Below are positions 1 to 5,336 of a DNA stretch of 5,336 nucleotides, in pieces. Origin of the DNA: an uncultured Rhodocyclaceae bacterium (GTDB lineage Bacteria; Pseudomonadota; Gammaproteobacteria; Burkholderiales; Rhodocyclaceae). Where the stretch lies: the NCBI GenBank assembly GCA_903930805.1, contig CAIYZZ010000163.1, positions 1 to 5,336 on the forward strand. The letters run 5' to 3'. Positions within the stretch are counted from its first letter, which is position 1, and each line of letters starts with the position of its first letter. The notes beneath the pieces were generated by a model, which saw only the letters and a list, made by a program, of their open reading frames with translations, searched no databases and was not told where the DNA came from. Both the position numbers and the translations under genes were made by a program.

Positions 1-2386
1 CCACTTCCAGCATGCTGCCAAACTTGACGCCAACGTTGATGCCGTGGGTGAGCTCCACGACCTTGTGGATGCGCTTGACGTAGCTGTGGATGCGCACCAG
101 TTCTTCCACCGTCGCCACCTGCGGCACCATGATTTCGGGATAGACCTCGATGCCTTCCTTGGCGCACAGGGCGGCGGCTTCGAGCACCGCCTGGATCTGC
201 ATCGAATAAATCTCGGGATAGGTGATACCCAGACGCACGCCGCGATGGCCGAGCATCGGGTTGACTTCCGAGAGCGCACGCACCTTCTTGAGGGTTTTTT
301 CTTTCTTGTGAATGACATCCTCTTCGAGGTGGCCTTCCTTGAAGTCCGTCATGCTGCGCCCGAGCTTGGTAAGGCCGTCGGCGTACTGCATGTAGAGCTT
401 CGGGTTGAGGAGTTTCAGGGTTTCCGGAAGTTCTTCCAGTGCCCTGAGGGAGTCGCGCAGGTGGTGCAAGTGGGCGATTTCAAGTTCGAGCTGGGCGGCG
501 GTGGGCAGAAACTCGTGCAGCGGCGGGTCTATCAGGCGTACGGTGACCGGCAGGCCTTTCATGGCCTTGAAGATGCCCTTGAAGTCGGAGCGCTGGATCG
601 GCAGCAGACGGTCTAGTGCGGCCTGGCGTTCGTCGTTCGTCTCGGCGAGGATCATCTCCTGCACGATCGGCAGGCGGTCAGTAGCGTTGAACATGCGCTC
701 GGTGCGGCACAGGCCGATGCCCATGGCACCAAATTCACGGGCACGCAGGGCATCTTCCGGCGTATCGGCGTTGGCCATCACCTTGAGGCGCGCTACCTGG
801 TCGGCCCACTTCAGCAGGGTTTGCATATCCTCGTTGAACTCTGCCTGCACTGTCGGTACTTCGCCGGCATAGACGTTGCCGTTGCCGCCGTCGATGGTGA
901 TGACATCGCCTTCATGCAACGTTGTGTCGCCGATGGTGGCACTACGCTTGATATCGTCGATATGGATGGCCTCACAGCCCGACACGCAGGGCTTGCCCAT
1001 GCCGCGCGCCACCACGGCCGCGTGCGAGGTCTTGCCACCGCGACTGGTGAGAATACCCTGGGCCTGGAAGAAGCCGTGAATATCCTCCGGCTTGGTTTCT
1101 TCGCGCACCAGGATGATTTTTTCACCTGCATTGCCGCGCGATTCAGCCGAGTCGGCATCGAAAACGATCTTGCCGGAAGCCGCGCCGGGCGAGGCCGACA
1201 GACCAGTGGCGAGCGGCTTGCCCTTGAAGTCGGGCGACAGTTGCGGCACCAGCAGTTGCTCGAGCATGGCCGGGTCGATGCGCAGCAGTGCCTTTTCTTT
1301 GCTGATCAGGCCTTCCTTGAACATTTCGACGGAGGTACACACCATTGCCGCCGCATTCATCTTGCCATTGCGGGTTTGCAGGCAGTAGAGGATGCCGCGC
1401 TCGATGGTGAATTCGAAGTCCTGCACTTCCTTGTAATGTGTCTCGAGGCGATTGTGCAGTTCGAGCAGTTGCCGGTAGATTTCCGGCATGTCCTGTTCCA
1501 TCTCGGCGATGGCCTTCGGTGTGCGAATACCGGCCACCACGTCTTCGCCTTGGGCGTTGACCAGGTATTCGCCGTAGATCATGTTTTCGCCGGTACCCGG
1601 GTTGCGCGTGAAGCCAACGCCGGTACCCGAGTCGTTGCCCATGTTGCCGAACACCATGGTGCAGATATTCACCGCCGTGCCGCTCGCCTGATCCTTGGTG
1701 ATCTTGAACTGCTTGCGATAGTCGATGGCGCGCTTGCCGTTCCAGGAGCGGAACACCGCACCGATGGCGATTTCGAGTTGCTTGTAGGGGTCGTCGGGGA
1801 ATGGTTTGCCGGTATTCGCTTCAATGATTTTGGCAAACTGGTCGGCCAGTTCTGCGAGGTGCTCAGCCTTGAGATCGACGTCTTCGGCAACACCGACCTT
1901 CTTCTTCATCGCGGCCATGGCTTCGTCGAAATGCTTGTCCTCGACACCCATGGCAATCTTGCCGAAGAGCTGGATGAAACGGCGATAGGCATCGTAGCCA
2001 AAGCGCGGGTTGTCGGTGAGCTTGATCAGTGCCTGCAGCGTGGTCTTGTTGAGGCCAAGATTGAGGATGGTGTCCATCATTCCCGGCATTGACATCGATG
2101 AACCCGAGCGTACCGACACCAGAAGCGGCGTATCACCGCCGCCAAAAGTCTTGCCGGTCTTCTTCTCGAGATCCTTCATGTACTTGAGGGTCTCGTCCCA
2201 GGCGCCTTTCGGCAGGGCATCGTGATCCAGATAGGCCTGACAGGCCTCGGTAGTCAGCGTAAATCCAGGGGGGACATTCAGGCCAATCTGCGTCATTTCG
2301 CAGAGGTTGGCACCCTTGCCGCCCAACAGCATCTTGTTCTTGCCATCGCCCTCTTCAAAGGCATAGACGAATTTTTGGCTTGCCAT
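1..2386 (-). CDS. ppdK: Pyruvate, phosphate dikinase (C-terminus cut by window edge)
   Basis: Cytoplasmic enzyme interconverting pyruvate + ATP + Pi and PEP + AMP + PPi, used for gluconeogenesis or PPi-linked glycolysis. Read from the ATG at 2386, the protein begins MASQKFVYAF and continues with LLGGKGANL (Lys24) and SVRSG...SMPGMMDT (Arg93) of the ATP-grasp half. GEYLVNAQGEDVVAGIRTP and CLQTRNGK (Arg339) follow. The swivel domain has GGKTSHAAVVARGMG with the phosphorylated His455 and, two residues before it, Thr453, the usual target of the PPDK regulatory kinase/phosphatase. The PEP/pyruvate barrel has GIGLCRTERMF (Arg561), RLIDPPLHEF (Arg617), NPMLGHRGVRLG (709 on) and the probable metal ligand Glu794 in FGSMLEV. 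The reading frame is open for 795 codons; the final ~130 residues, with the GTNDLTQ and CGEHGGDP regions, lie outside the window. A good Shine-Dalgarno at 2393-2400 fixes the start. The linker before NPMLGHRG is about 50 residues longer than in the Clostridium symbiosum enzyme as I recall it. Identification is very secure. Confidence 0.97.
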   Translation of the reverse strand, partial: MASQKFVYAFEEGDGKNKMLLGGKGANLCEMTQIGLNVPPGFTLTTEACQAYLDHDALPKGAWDETLKYMKDLEKKTGKTFGGGDTPLLVSVRSGSSMSMPGMMDTILNLGLNKTTLQALIKLTDNPRFGYDAYRRFIQLFGKIAMGVEDKHFDEAMAAMKKKVGVAEDVDLKAEHLAELADQFAKIIEANTGKPFPDDPYKQLEIAIGAVFRSWNGKRAIDYRKQFKITKDQASGTAVNICTMVFGNMGNDSGTGVGFTRNPGTGENMIYGEYLVNAQGEDVVAGIRTPKAIAEMEQDMPEIYRQLLELHNRLETHYKEVQDFEFTIERGILYCLQTRNGKMNAAAMVCTSVEMFKEGLISKEKALLRIDPAMLEQLLVPQLSPDFKGKPLATGLSASPGAASGKIVFDADSAESRGNAGEKIILVREETKPEDIHGFFQAQGILTSRGGKTSHAAVVARGMGKPCVSGCEAIHIDDIKRSATIGDTTLHEGDVITIDGGNGNVYAGEVPTVQAEFNEDMQTLLKWADQVARLKVMANADTPEDALRAREFGAMGIGLCRTERMFNATDRLPIVQEMILAETNDERQAALDRLLPIQRSDFKGIFKAMKGLPVTVRLIDPPLHEFLPTAAQLELEIAHLHHLRDSLRALEELPETLKLLNPKLYMQYADGLTKLGRSMTDFKEGHLEEDVIHKKEKTLKKVRALSEVNPMLGHRGVRLGITYPEIYSMQIQAVLEAAALCAKEGIEVYPEIMVPQVATVEELVRIHSYVKRIHKVVELTHGINVGVKFGSMLEV

Positions 2387-2392
2387 GTCCAA

Positions 2393-2400
2393 CTCCCTTT
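2393..2400 (-). promoter_or_regulatory. Ribosome binding site of ppdK
   Basis: On the minus strand this reads AAAGGGAG, six bases before the ATG at 2386. The strong match and spacing support that ATG as the ppdK start, in agreement with the usual N-terminus of the family. Confidence 0.8.
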
Positions 2401-2427
2401 CTGTAATTATCGAATGTAATCTTTGTT

Positions 2428-2442
2428 TGCTGCAGAGCAGCA
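2428..2442. repeat. Perfect inverted repeat, possible operator
   Basis: TGCTGC-AGA-GCAGCA is a perfect 6-bp dyad with a 3-bp spacer. It lies 17 bp upstream of the candidate ppdK -10, overlapping the position expected for its -35, and in the spacer of a weak promoter candidate for the other direction. That placement suits a transcription-factor site acting on the divergent promoters. A short dyad like this can also occur by chance, and no regulator is identified. Confidence 0.35.
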
Positions 2443-2545
2443 CAGCCCGATAAGATATCAAATCGGGCCGAAAACGGGGAGTTTTTGTGTAGCCGGCCAA
2501 CCCCATACCTGCATTGCTCTCGCTATACTTCGCTTGACCGTGACC

Positions 2546-3226
2546 ATGACCATTACCGAGACAGCCGCTACCCCCGACACGCCAGGCAACCGCAGCACAC
2601 AGGAAGTCTTCCTGTTGGCGCTGGTTGCCATGATGGCTATTTCCGCCAACCTGCCGCATGACCTGCTCCATTCGATCGGACTGAAACCCGGATACCTGAT
2701 TGCTTTGCTCGGTTTTCTCGTCATCATCGCCCTTTTCCTCTACCTGCGCTTCTTCTTTTTTCTGCTGTATGTCCTGCTCGCCATCGGTGCCAACGTACCG
2801 GCACAATGGGCGGAGGCACTAGGTATTTCGCAACTGCCCCTTCTCATCACGCTGATCGCGATGGTCGGCATGTCGCTGCTCAACTACAGCGTGAAGTTGC
2901 TGCCGAGCGGACTTGATTCCCCCACCGTCGAACACAAGCAAAGCACCGAAGGCACCAAGGCCCTGCTCACCGCTATCGAGCGCGGCAACACGCAACAGGT
3001 CGTGCAGATTCTCAAGATGGGCATCGACCCCAATACTGCGGGCGACGCTGGACTAACGCCCCTGATGCAGGCTTCACTGCTCGGCTATGTCGAAATGGTC
3101 GAAGCCCTGCTGGCCTCCGGCGCTGATTTGGCGCTGACGAATACCGACGGCCAGACTGCACGTGACCTGGCGTTCCGCAAGGGGTTTGTCGCCATTGTCA
3201 AACGCCTGACACCAGCCAATTCATAA
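2546..3226 (+). CDS. Membrane protein with C-terminal ankyrin repeats
   Basis: A 226-residue protein from the ATG at 2546. Residues 1-20 are polar. Hydrophobic stretches follow at about 21-35, 50-67, 69-84 and 96-113, the middle pair separated by a single arginine (YLRFFFF), giving three or four membrane segments. After a linker (118-135) come about three ankyrin repeats: 136-165 (ALLTAIERGNTQQVVQILKM), 168-199 (near-consensus GLTPLMQAS...VEALLASGADL) and 201-224 (DGQTARDLAFRKGF). The ankyrin part probably faces the cytoplasm and binds a protein partner; the partner is unknown. TTG (2534) and GTG (2540) are alternative in-frame starts. None of the starts has a clear Shine-Dalgarno. The frame extends upstream to a TTG at 2423, but without ATG or hydrophobic character. 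The stop overlaps the yajD-like start by one base (TAATG), so the two are probably translationally coupled. Ankyrin and membrane calls are secure; the function is unknown. Confidence 0.85.
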   Translation: MTITETAATPDTPGNRSTQEVFLLALVAMMAISANLPHDLLHSIGLKPGYLIALLGFLVIIALFLYLRFFFFLLYVLLAIGANVPAQWAEALGISQLPLLITLIAMVGMSLLNYSVKLLPSGLDSPTVEHKQSTEGTKALLTAIERGNTQQVVQILKMGIDPNTAGDAGLTPLMQASLLGYVEMVEALLASGADLALTNTDGQTARDLAFRKGFVAIVKRLTPANS

Positions 3227-3621
3227 TGGCAAACCCGCAAAAAGTCGGCGCTGGCGGGACGGCAAGTACAGTCAAACTCGACCAGATCGTTGCTGACGCG
3301 CGCCGTGCCTCTGAAAAACGTGATCAGGGTTATCGCGAACAGGCGCTGAAGATTTACCCGTGGGTCTGCGGCCGCTGTGCCCGCAGCTTTACCAATGCCA
3401 ATCTGCGCGAACTCACCGTCCATCACCGCGACCACAATCACGATAACAATCCACCCAACGGCAGCAACTGGGAGTTGCTGTGTCTCTACTGTCACGACAA
3501 TGAACATCAGCGGCAACTCGAAGCCACGGGGGGCGTGGGCGACATTGGCGACAAGGGCGGCAATGCCACCCATTCACCCTTCGCCAACTTGAAGGCACTG
3601 CTGAAAAAGAGCGACACCTAG
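3226..3621 (+). CDS. yajD: YajD-like HNH family protein (putative nuclease)
   Basis: A 131-residue small HNH protein. The segment GYREQALKIYPWVCGRC (35-51) and the stretches RELTVHH (61-67) and NWELLCLYCHDNEH (81-94) match what I know of Escherichia coli YajD. Zinc ligands are expected to be Cys48/Cys51 and Cys86/Cys89. The HNH core would be His66-His67, Asn81 and His90. After a glycine-rich linker (102-113), the C-terminal PFANLKALLKK (118-128) recalls the PFADLKA tail of YajD. The first ~30 residues, rich in small and charged residues, appear longer than in E. coli YajD. All expected metal and catalytic positions are intact. The true substrate of YajD proteins is not established, so nuclease activity is inferred from the fold. 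The ATG shares one base with the preceding stop and has no evident Shine-Dalgarno, suggesting reinitiation. rdgC follows after 24 bases. Confidence 0.9.
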   Translation: MANPQKVGAGGTASTVKLDQIVADARRASEKRDQGYREQALKIYPWVCGRCARSFTNANLRELTVHHRDHNHDNNPPNGSNWELLCLYCHDNEHQRQLEATGGVGDIGDKGGNATHSPFANLKALLKKSDT

Positions 3622-3645
3622 TCGCGCAATCAGGGAAAAACAACC

Positions 3646-4548
3646 ATGTGGTTTCGTAATCTGCGACTTTATCGCCTGCAGCGAGAACTCAATCTTGATC
3701 TCGCGCGCATCGACGAACTCTTGTCCCGCCGTCCCCTCGCCCGCTGTGGCAGCTTTGAAATGGCCACTCGGGGCTGGGTATTCCCCCACCAGGAAGGCGC
3801 TTTCGTCCATGCGGTGAACCGCCAATGGTTGCTGGCACTCGGCGTCGAGCAGAAACTACTGCCCGCCAGCGTCATCCGCCAGACTGCACAGGAACGCGCC
3901 GCCGTCATCGAAATGGAACAGGGCCGCAAAATCGGCCGCAAGGAAATGCGCGACATCAGCGAGCGTGTGACCGAAGAATTGATGCCCAAGGCTTTCTCAC
4001 AGCGGCGTACCACCTGGGGCTGGCTTGATCCGATCAATGGCTGGCTGGCGGTCGCTGCGGGTTCGGACGCGCGTGCCGATGAATTCATGGAAACGCTGCT
4101 CACCACGCTCGATGACATCACCCCGCGCCCGTTACAAACTCAGGTTTCACCCATCGCCGCGATGACTGGCTGGCTTGCCGGTAATGATGCGCCGGCCGGC
4201 TTTACGCTCGACAGCGACCTGGAACTACGCTCTGCCAGTCAGGCGCAGGCAGCAATCCGCTACGTCCATCACGACATTGCCGGCCCGGAAATCGCCGCGC
4301 ACATCGCCGCCGGCAAGATTGCGACAAAGCTTGGCATGACCTGGAACGACAAGGTTTCGTTCGTCCTCACCGACAAGTTGCACCTCAAGCGCCTGGCCTT
4401 CCTCGACATTCTCAAGGATCAAACCGATCAATCCGGCATAACGGCAGACGAGCAATTCGACGCCGACTTCGCCCTGATGGCCGGCGAACTCGCCCAGCTT
4501 TTCGACGATCTGCTGATCGCGCTGGGCGGCGAGCTGAAACCCGCCTGA
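3646..4548 (+). CDS. rdgC: Recombination-associated protein RdgC
   Basis: A 300-residue protein, close to the ~303 residues of E. coli RdgC. RdgC is a cytoplasmic, nucleoid-associated protein that forms a ring-shaped dimer around double-stranded DNA and restrains RecA by limiting its access to DNA. Family features seen here: the N-terminus MWFRNLRLYRL, CGSFEMATRGWV (34-45), LLPASVIRQ (71-79), LMPKAFSQR (112-120), WGWLDPINGWLAV (124-136), AGKIATKLGMTW (222-233), LKRLAFLD (247-254) and FDADFALMAGELAQL (271-285). A Shine-Dalgarno AGGGA at 3632-3636 sits nine bases before the ATG. The gene is 24 bases after yajD and 12 bases before the next gene, in the same direction, so cotranscription is likely. 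The protein looks full length and intact. Confidence 0.96.
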   Translation: MWFRNLRLYRLQRELNLDLARIDELLSRRPLARCGSFEMATRGWVFPHQEGAFVHAVNRQWLLALGVEQKLLPASVIRQTAQERAAVIEMEQGRKIGRKEMRDISERVTEELMPKAFSQRRTTWGWLDPINGWLAVAAGSDARADEFMETLLTTLDDITPRPLQTQVSPIAAMTGWLAGNDAPAGFTLDSDLELRSASQAQAAIRYVHHDIAGPEIAAHIAAGKIATKLGMTWNDKVSFVLTDKLHLKRLAFLDILKDQTDQSGITADEQFDADFALMAGELAQLFDDLLIALGGELKPA

Positions 4549-4553
4549 AAGGA
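4548..4553 (+). promoter_or_regulatory. Ribosome binding site deciding the GTG start at 4561
   Basis: AAAGGA begins on the last base of the rdgC stop codon and lies seven bases before the GTG at 4561. There is no nearby in-frame ATG (the next is codon 45), so this site supports the GTG as the start of the downstream gene and suggests translation soon after rdgC terminates. Confidence 0.7.
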
Positions 4554-4560
4554 CTGACCT

Positions 4561-5169
4561 GTGAATCCCGCGAAAATAAACCAGCTTTTCGACACTCTGC
4601 GCGCAGCGTGTGTCCGCCAATTCGGCTTCAACCCTCGGCGCATTACGGCAGAAATACGCTACGTCGGAACGGAAGGCCATGGGAAGGATCTCATGTACAT
4701 CTTTCGGGCCGCAGGCAGCCATTCACAGCTGGCGCTGAAGGGCACCTATGTGAGCTTGCGAGAACAGCATGGCGACAAGCCACACTGGACCGAAGCCGAG
4801 AAAGCTCATTTCAAAAATACCGATGCCGAAATCGACGCGGAGATCGCGGCGAAGCAGGCCGAGCTCGAGTTCACGCGCAACTGTCCACTCTATCAGGACC
4901 ACCGCGAGCAGTTGTTGTCACACTACAAGGACTGGCCTGGCTATCAGGCCGCCGGGCCGCACCCGCGCGAAGCGGCAAGAACACTGCTCATCGCCCTGGC
5001 CGCTGCGCACGATGACCGGCTGACTGCCTTCGCCGAGCACATGCGGACGCATGATCCGGAACAACTGGCGCATCTGCTGTTGGCACCTTGCCACCTTGAA
5101 ATTGAAGCAATCAGAGATGCGGCAAGTGCGGATGGGCACGCGGGCGTCAAGGCTATGTTGGCCATGTGA
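4561..5169 (+). CDS. Hypothetical protein downstream of rdgC, family not recognised
   Basis: A 202-residue soluble protein starting at GTG; I do not recognise its family. There is no signal peptide and no membrane segment. Residues 1-62 look like a mixed alpha/beta domain (FGFNPRRITAEIRYVG, then DLMYIFRAAG and LALKGTYVSL). Residues 77-105 are a charged helix rich in Glu, Ala and Lys (TEAEKAHFKNTDAEIDAEIA), possibly a coiled coil. Residues 136-202 are Ala/Leu-rich and helical (AARTLLIALAAAHDDRL, then LAHLLLAPCHLEIEAIRDAA). The only two cysteines outside the N-terminus are Cys108 and Cys177, with no metal-binding cluster. It lies 12 bases after rdgC with a good Shine-Dalgarno, and its codon usage looks like its neighbours', so it is very probably a real gene and the last of the operon. 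A role linked to RdgC is possible only by position. Confidence 0.85.
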   Translation: MNPAKINQLFDTLRAACVRQFGFNPRRITAEIRYVGTEGHGKDLMYIFRAAGSHSQLALKGTYVSLREQHGDKPHWTEAEKAHFKNTDAEIDAEIAAKQAELEFTRNCPLYQDHREQLLSHYKDWPGYQAAGPHPREAARTLLIALAAAHDDRLTAFAEHMRTHDPEQLAHLLLAPCHLEIEAIRDAASADGHAGVKAMLAM

Positions 5170-5212
5170 TCAATCACGGTTCCAGCAGCGTCGGCACCAG
5201 CTTTTACGGCGT
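5170..5212. other. Convergent intergenic gap without a visible terminator
   Basis: These 43 bases separate the converging stop codons of the orphan gene and the zwf-like gene. I see only a 4-bp stem (GTGA/TCAC, overlapping the stop at 5167) and a four-T run at 5202-5205 that is not preceded by a hairpin. No intrinsic terminator can be supported, so transcripts may overlap here or end by a Rho-dependent route. Confidence 0.5.
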
Positions 5213-5336
5213 TCAGTAGGCTTGCAGGTCGGCCCCTCCCACATCGAGCGAATGCCGCCAGAACTGGTCGTCGCGGTCAAACAGGCGATAGGTGCCGCGC
5301 GGCCCCCAACTTCCGGCAGCATATGAGTTGATGAAC
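5213..5336 (-). CDS. zwf: C-terminal fragment of glucose-6-phosphate 1-dehydrogenase (5' end outside window)
   Basis: On the minus strand an open frame enters from the right edge and ends with TGA at 5213-5215, giving 40 residues. It starts FINSYAAGSWGP and continues with RLFDRDDQFW. This fits the C-terminus of glucose-6-phosphate dehydrogenase, where E. coli Zwf has AGTWGP followed by RDGRSW at similar spacing. The enzyme oxidises glucose 6-phosphate with NADP+ (or NAD+), the entry step of the oxidative pentose phosphate and Entner-Doudoroff pathways. About 14 residues follow the RDDQFW motif, somewhat longer than the E. coli tail. The gene faces the orphan gene convergently, 43 bases away. 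The catalytic and cofactor regions are not in the window, so the call rests on one short conserved block. Confidence 0.65.
   Translation of the reverse strand, partial: FINSYAAGSWGPRGTYRLFDRDDQFWRHSLDVGGADLQAY

Larger units (their letters stand above)
2387..2545. promoter_or_regulatory. Divergent intergenic region between ppdK and the ankyrin-yajD-rdgC operon
   Basis: This is the only sizeable non-coding gap in the window, so promoters for both transcription directions should lie here. For ppdK (minus strand) the best -10 candidate is GATAAT, at 2406-2411, with only a weak -35 about 17 bases upstream. For the plus-strand operon, TATACT at 2524-2529 resembles a -10 but has no good -35. A second weak pair is TTGCTG (2427-2432) with TAAGAT (2451-2456). 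A perfect dyad lies at 2428-2442. The plus-strand frame stays open through here from 2423, but it has no ATG and a composition unlike the rest of the protein, so I treat it as non-coding. The hexamer assignments are inference; none is close to consensus in both boxes. Confidence 0.5.

Noticed and set aside
821..2092. A 423-codon open frame on the plus strand, and a shorter one at 44-616
   Set aside because: Both lie antisense to the securely identified ppdK. Their translations are His/Asp/Val/Ala-rich without recognisable motifs, as expected of the reverse complement of a GC-rich gene.
2423..2545. Upstream extension of the ankyrin protein to a TTG at 2423
   Set aside because: There is no ATG, no Shine-Dalgarno and no domain-like content. 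The segment is the divergent promoter region and holds the dyad and promoter-like boxes.
3530..3570. Repetitive GGC/GAC-rich stretch in the yajD-like gene as a possible DNA repeat
   Set aside because: It encodes the Gly-rich linker (GGVGDIGDKGGN) between the HNH core and the conserved tail. The repetition is protein-level low complexity, not a distinct DNA element.
3085..3573. Minus-strand open frame across the end of the ankyrin gene and yajD
   Set aside because: It is antisense to two well-supported genes. Its hydrophobic, Val-rich translation is a frame shadow without recognisable family features.
4225..4722. Minus-strand 165-codon open frame over the rdgC/orphan junction
   Set aside because: It overlaps conserved RdgC motifs on the other strand and the orphan's ribosome binding site. 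No motif or plausible start signal supports it.
5161..5176. Small inverted repeat GTGAT-CA-ATCAC at the end of the orphan gene as a terminator
   Set aside because: The usable stem is only four base pairs with a tetraloop and is not followed by a T-run, so it is too weak to call.

Overview
The window reads as ordinary, gene-dense bacterial chromosome, moderately GC-rich, with short intergenic gaps. Its gene content (a PEP-synthase-like pyruvate phosphate dikinase, a YajD-type HNH protein, RdgC and a Zwf C-terminus) suggests a proteobacterium. Beta- or gammaproteobacterial is the best guess, because RdgC and YajD are mainly known from those classes. This is inference from family recognition, not from a search.

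Layout: (1) Positions 1-2386, minus strand, hold the first ~795 codons of pyruvate, phosphate dikinase (ppdK). The gene runs off the left edge before its last C-terminal catalytic residues. (2) Positions 2387-2545 form a divergent intergenic region with a perfect 6+3+6 dyad and candidate promoter elements facing both ways. (3) Positions 2546-5169, plus strand, carry four tightly packed genes, probably one operon: a small membrane protein with C-terminal ankyrin repeats; a YajD-like HNH protein whose ATG overlaps the previous stop by one base; recombination-associated protein RdgC 24 bases downstream; and an unrecognised 202-residue, GTG-started protein 12 bases after rdgC. (4) Positions 5213-5336, minus strand, hold the last 40 codons of a convergent gene whose AAGSWGP and RDDQFW motifs look like the C-terminus of glucose-6-phosphate dehydrogenase (zwf).

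Functionally, two central-carbon enzymes (PPDK for pyruvate/PEP interconversion, G6PDH for entry into the pentose phosphate pathway) flank a small operon with a nucleic-acid flavour: a putative HNH nuclease and a RecA-modulating DNA-binding ring protein, plus a membrane-ankyrin protein and an orphan. No RNA gene, CRISPR array, insertion sequence or integration site was seen. No clearly new system is demonstrated. The most interesting points are the coupled membrane-ankyrin/HNH pair, the orphan gene attached to rdgC, and a roughly 50-residue linker expansion in PPDK.
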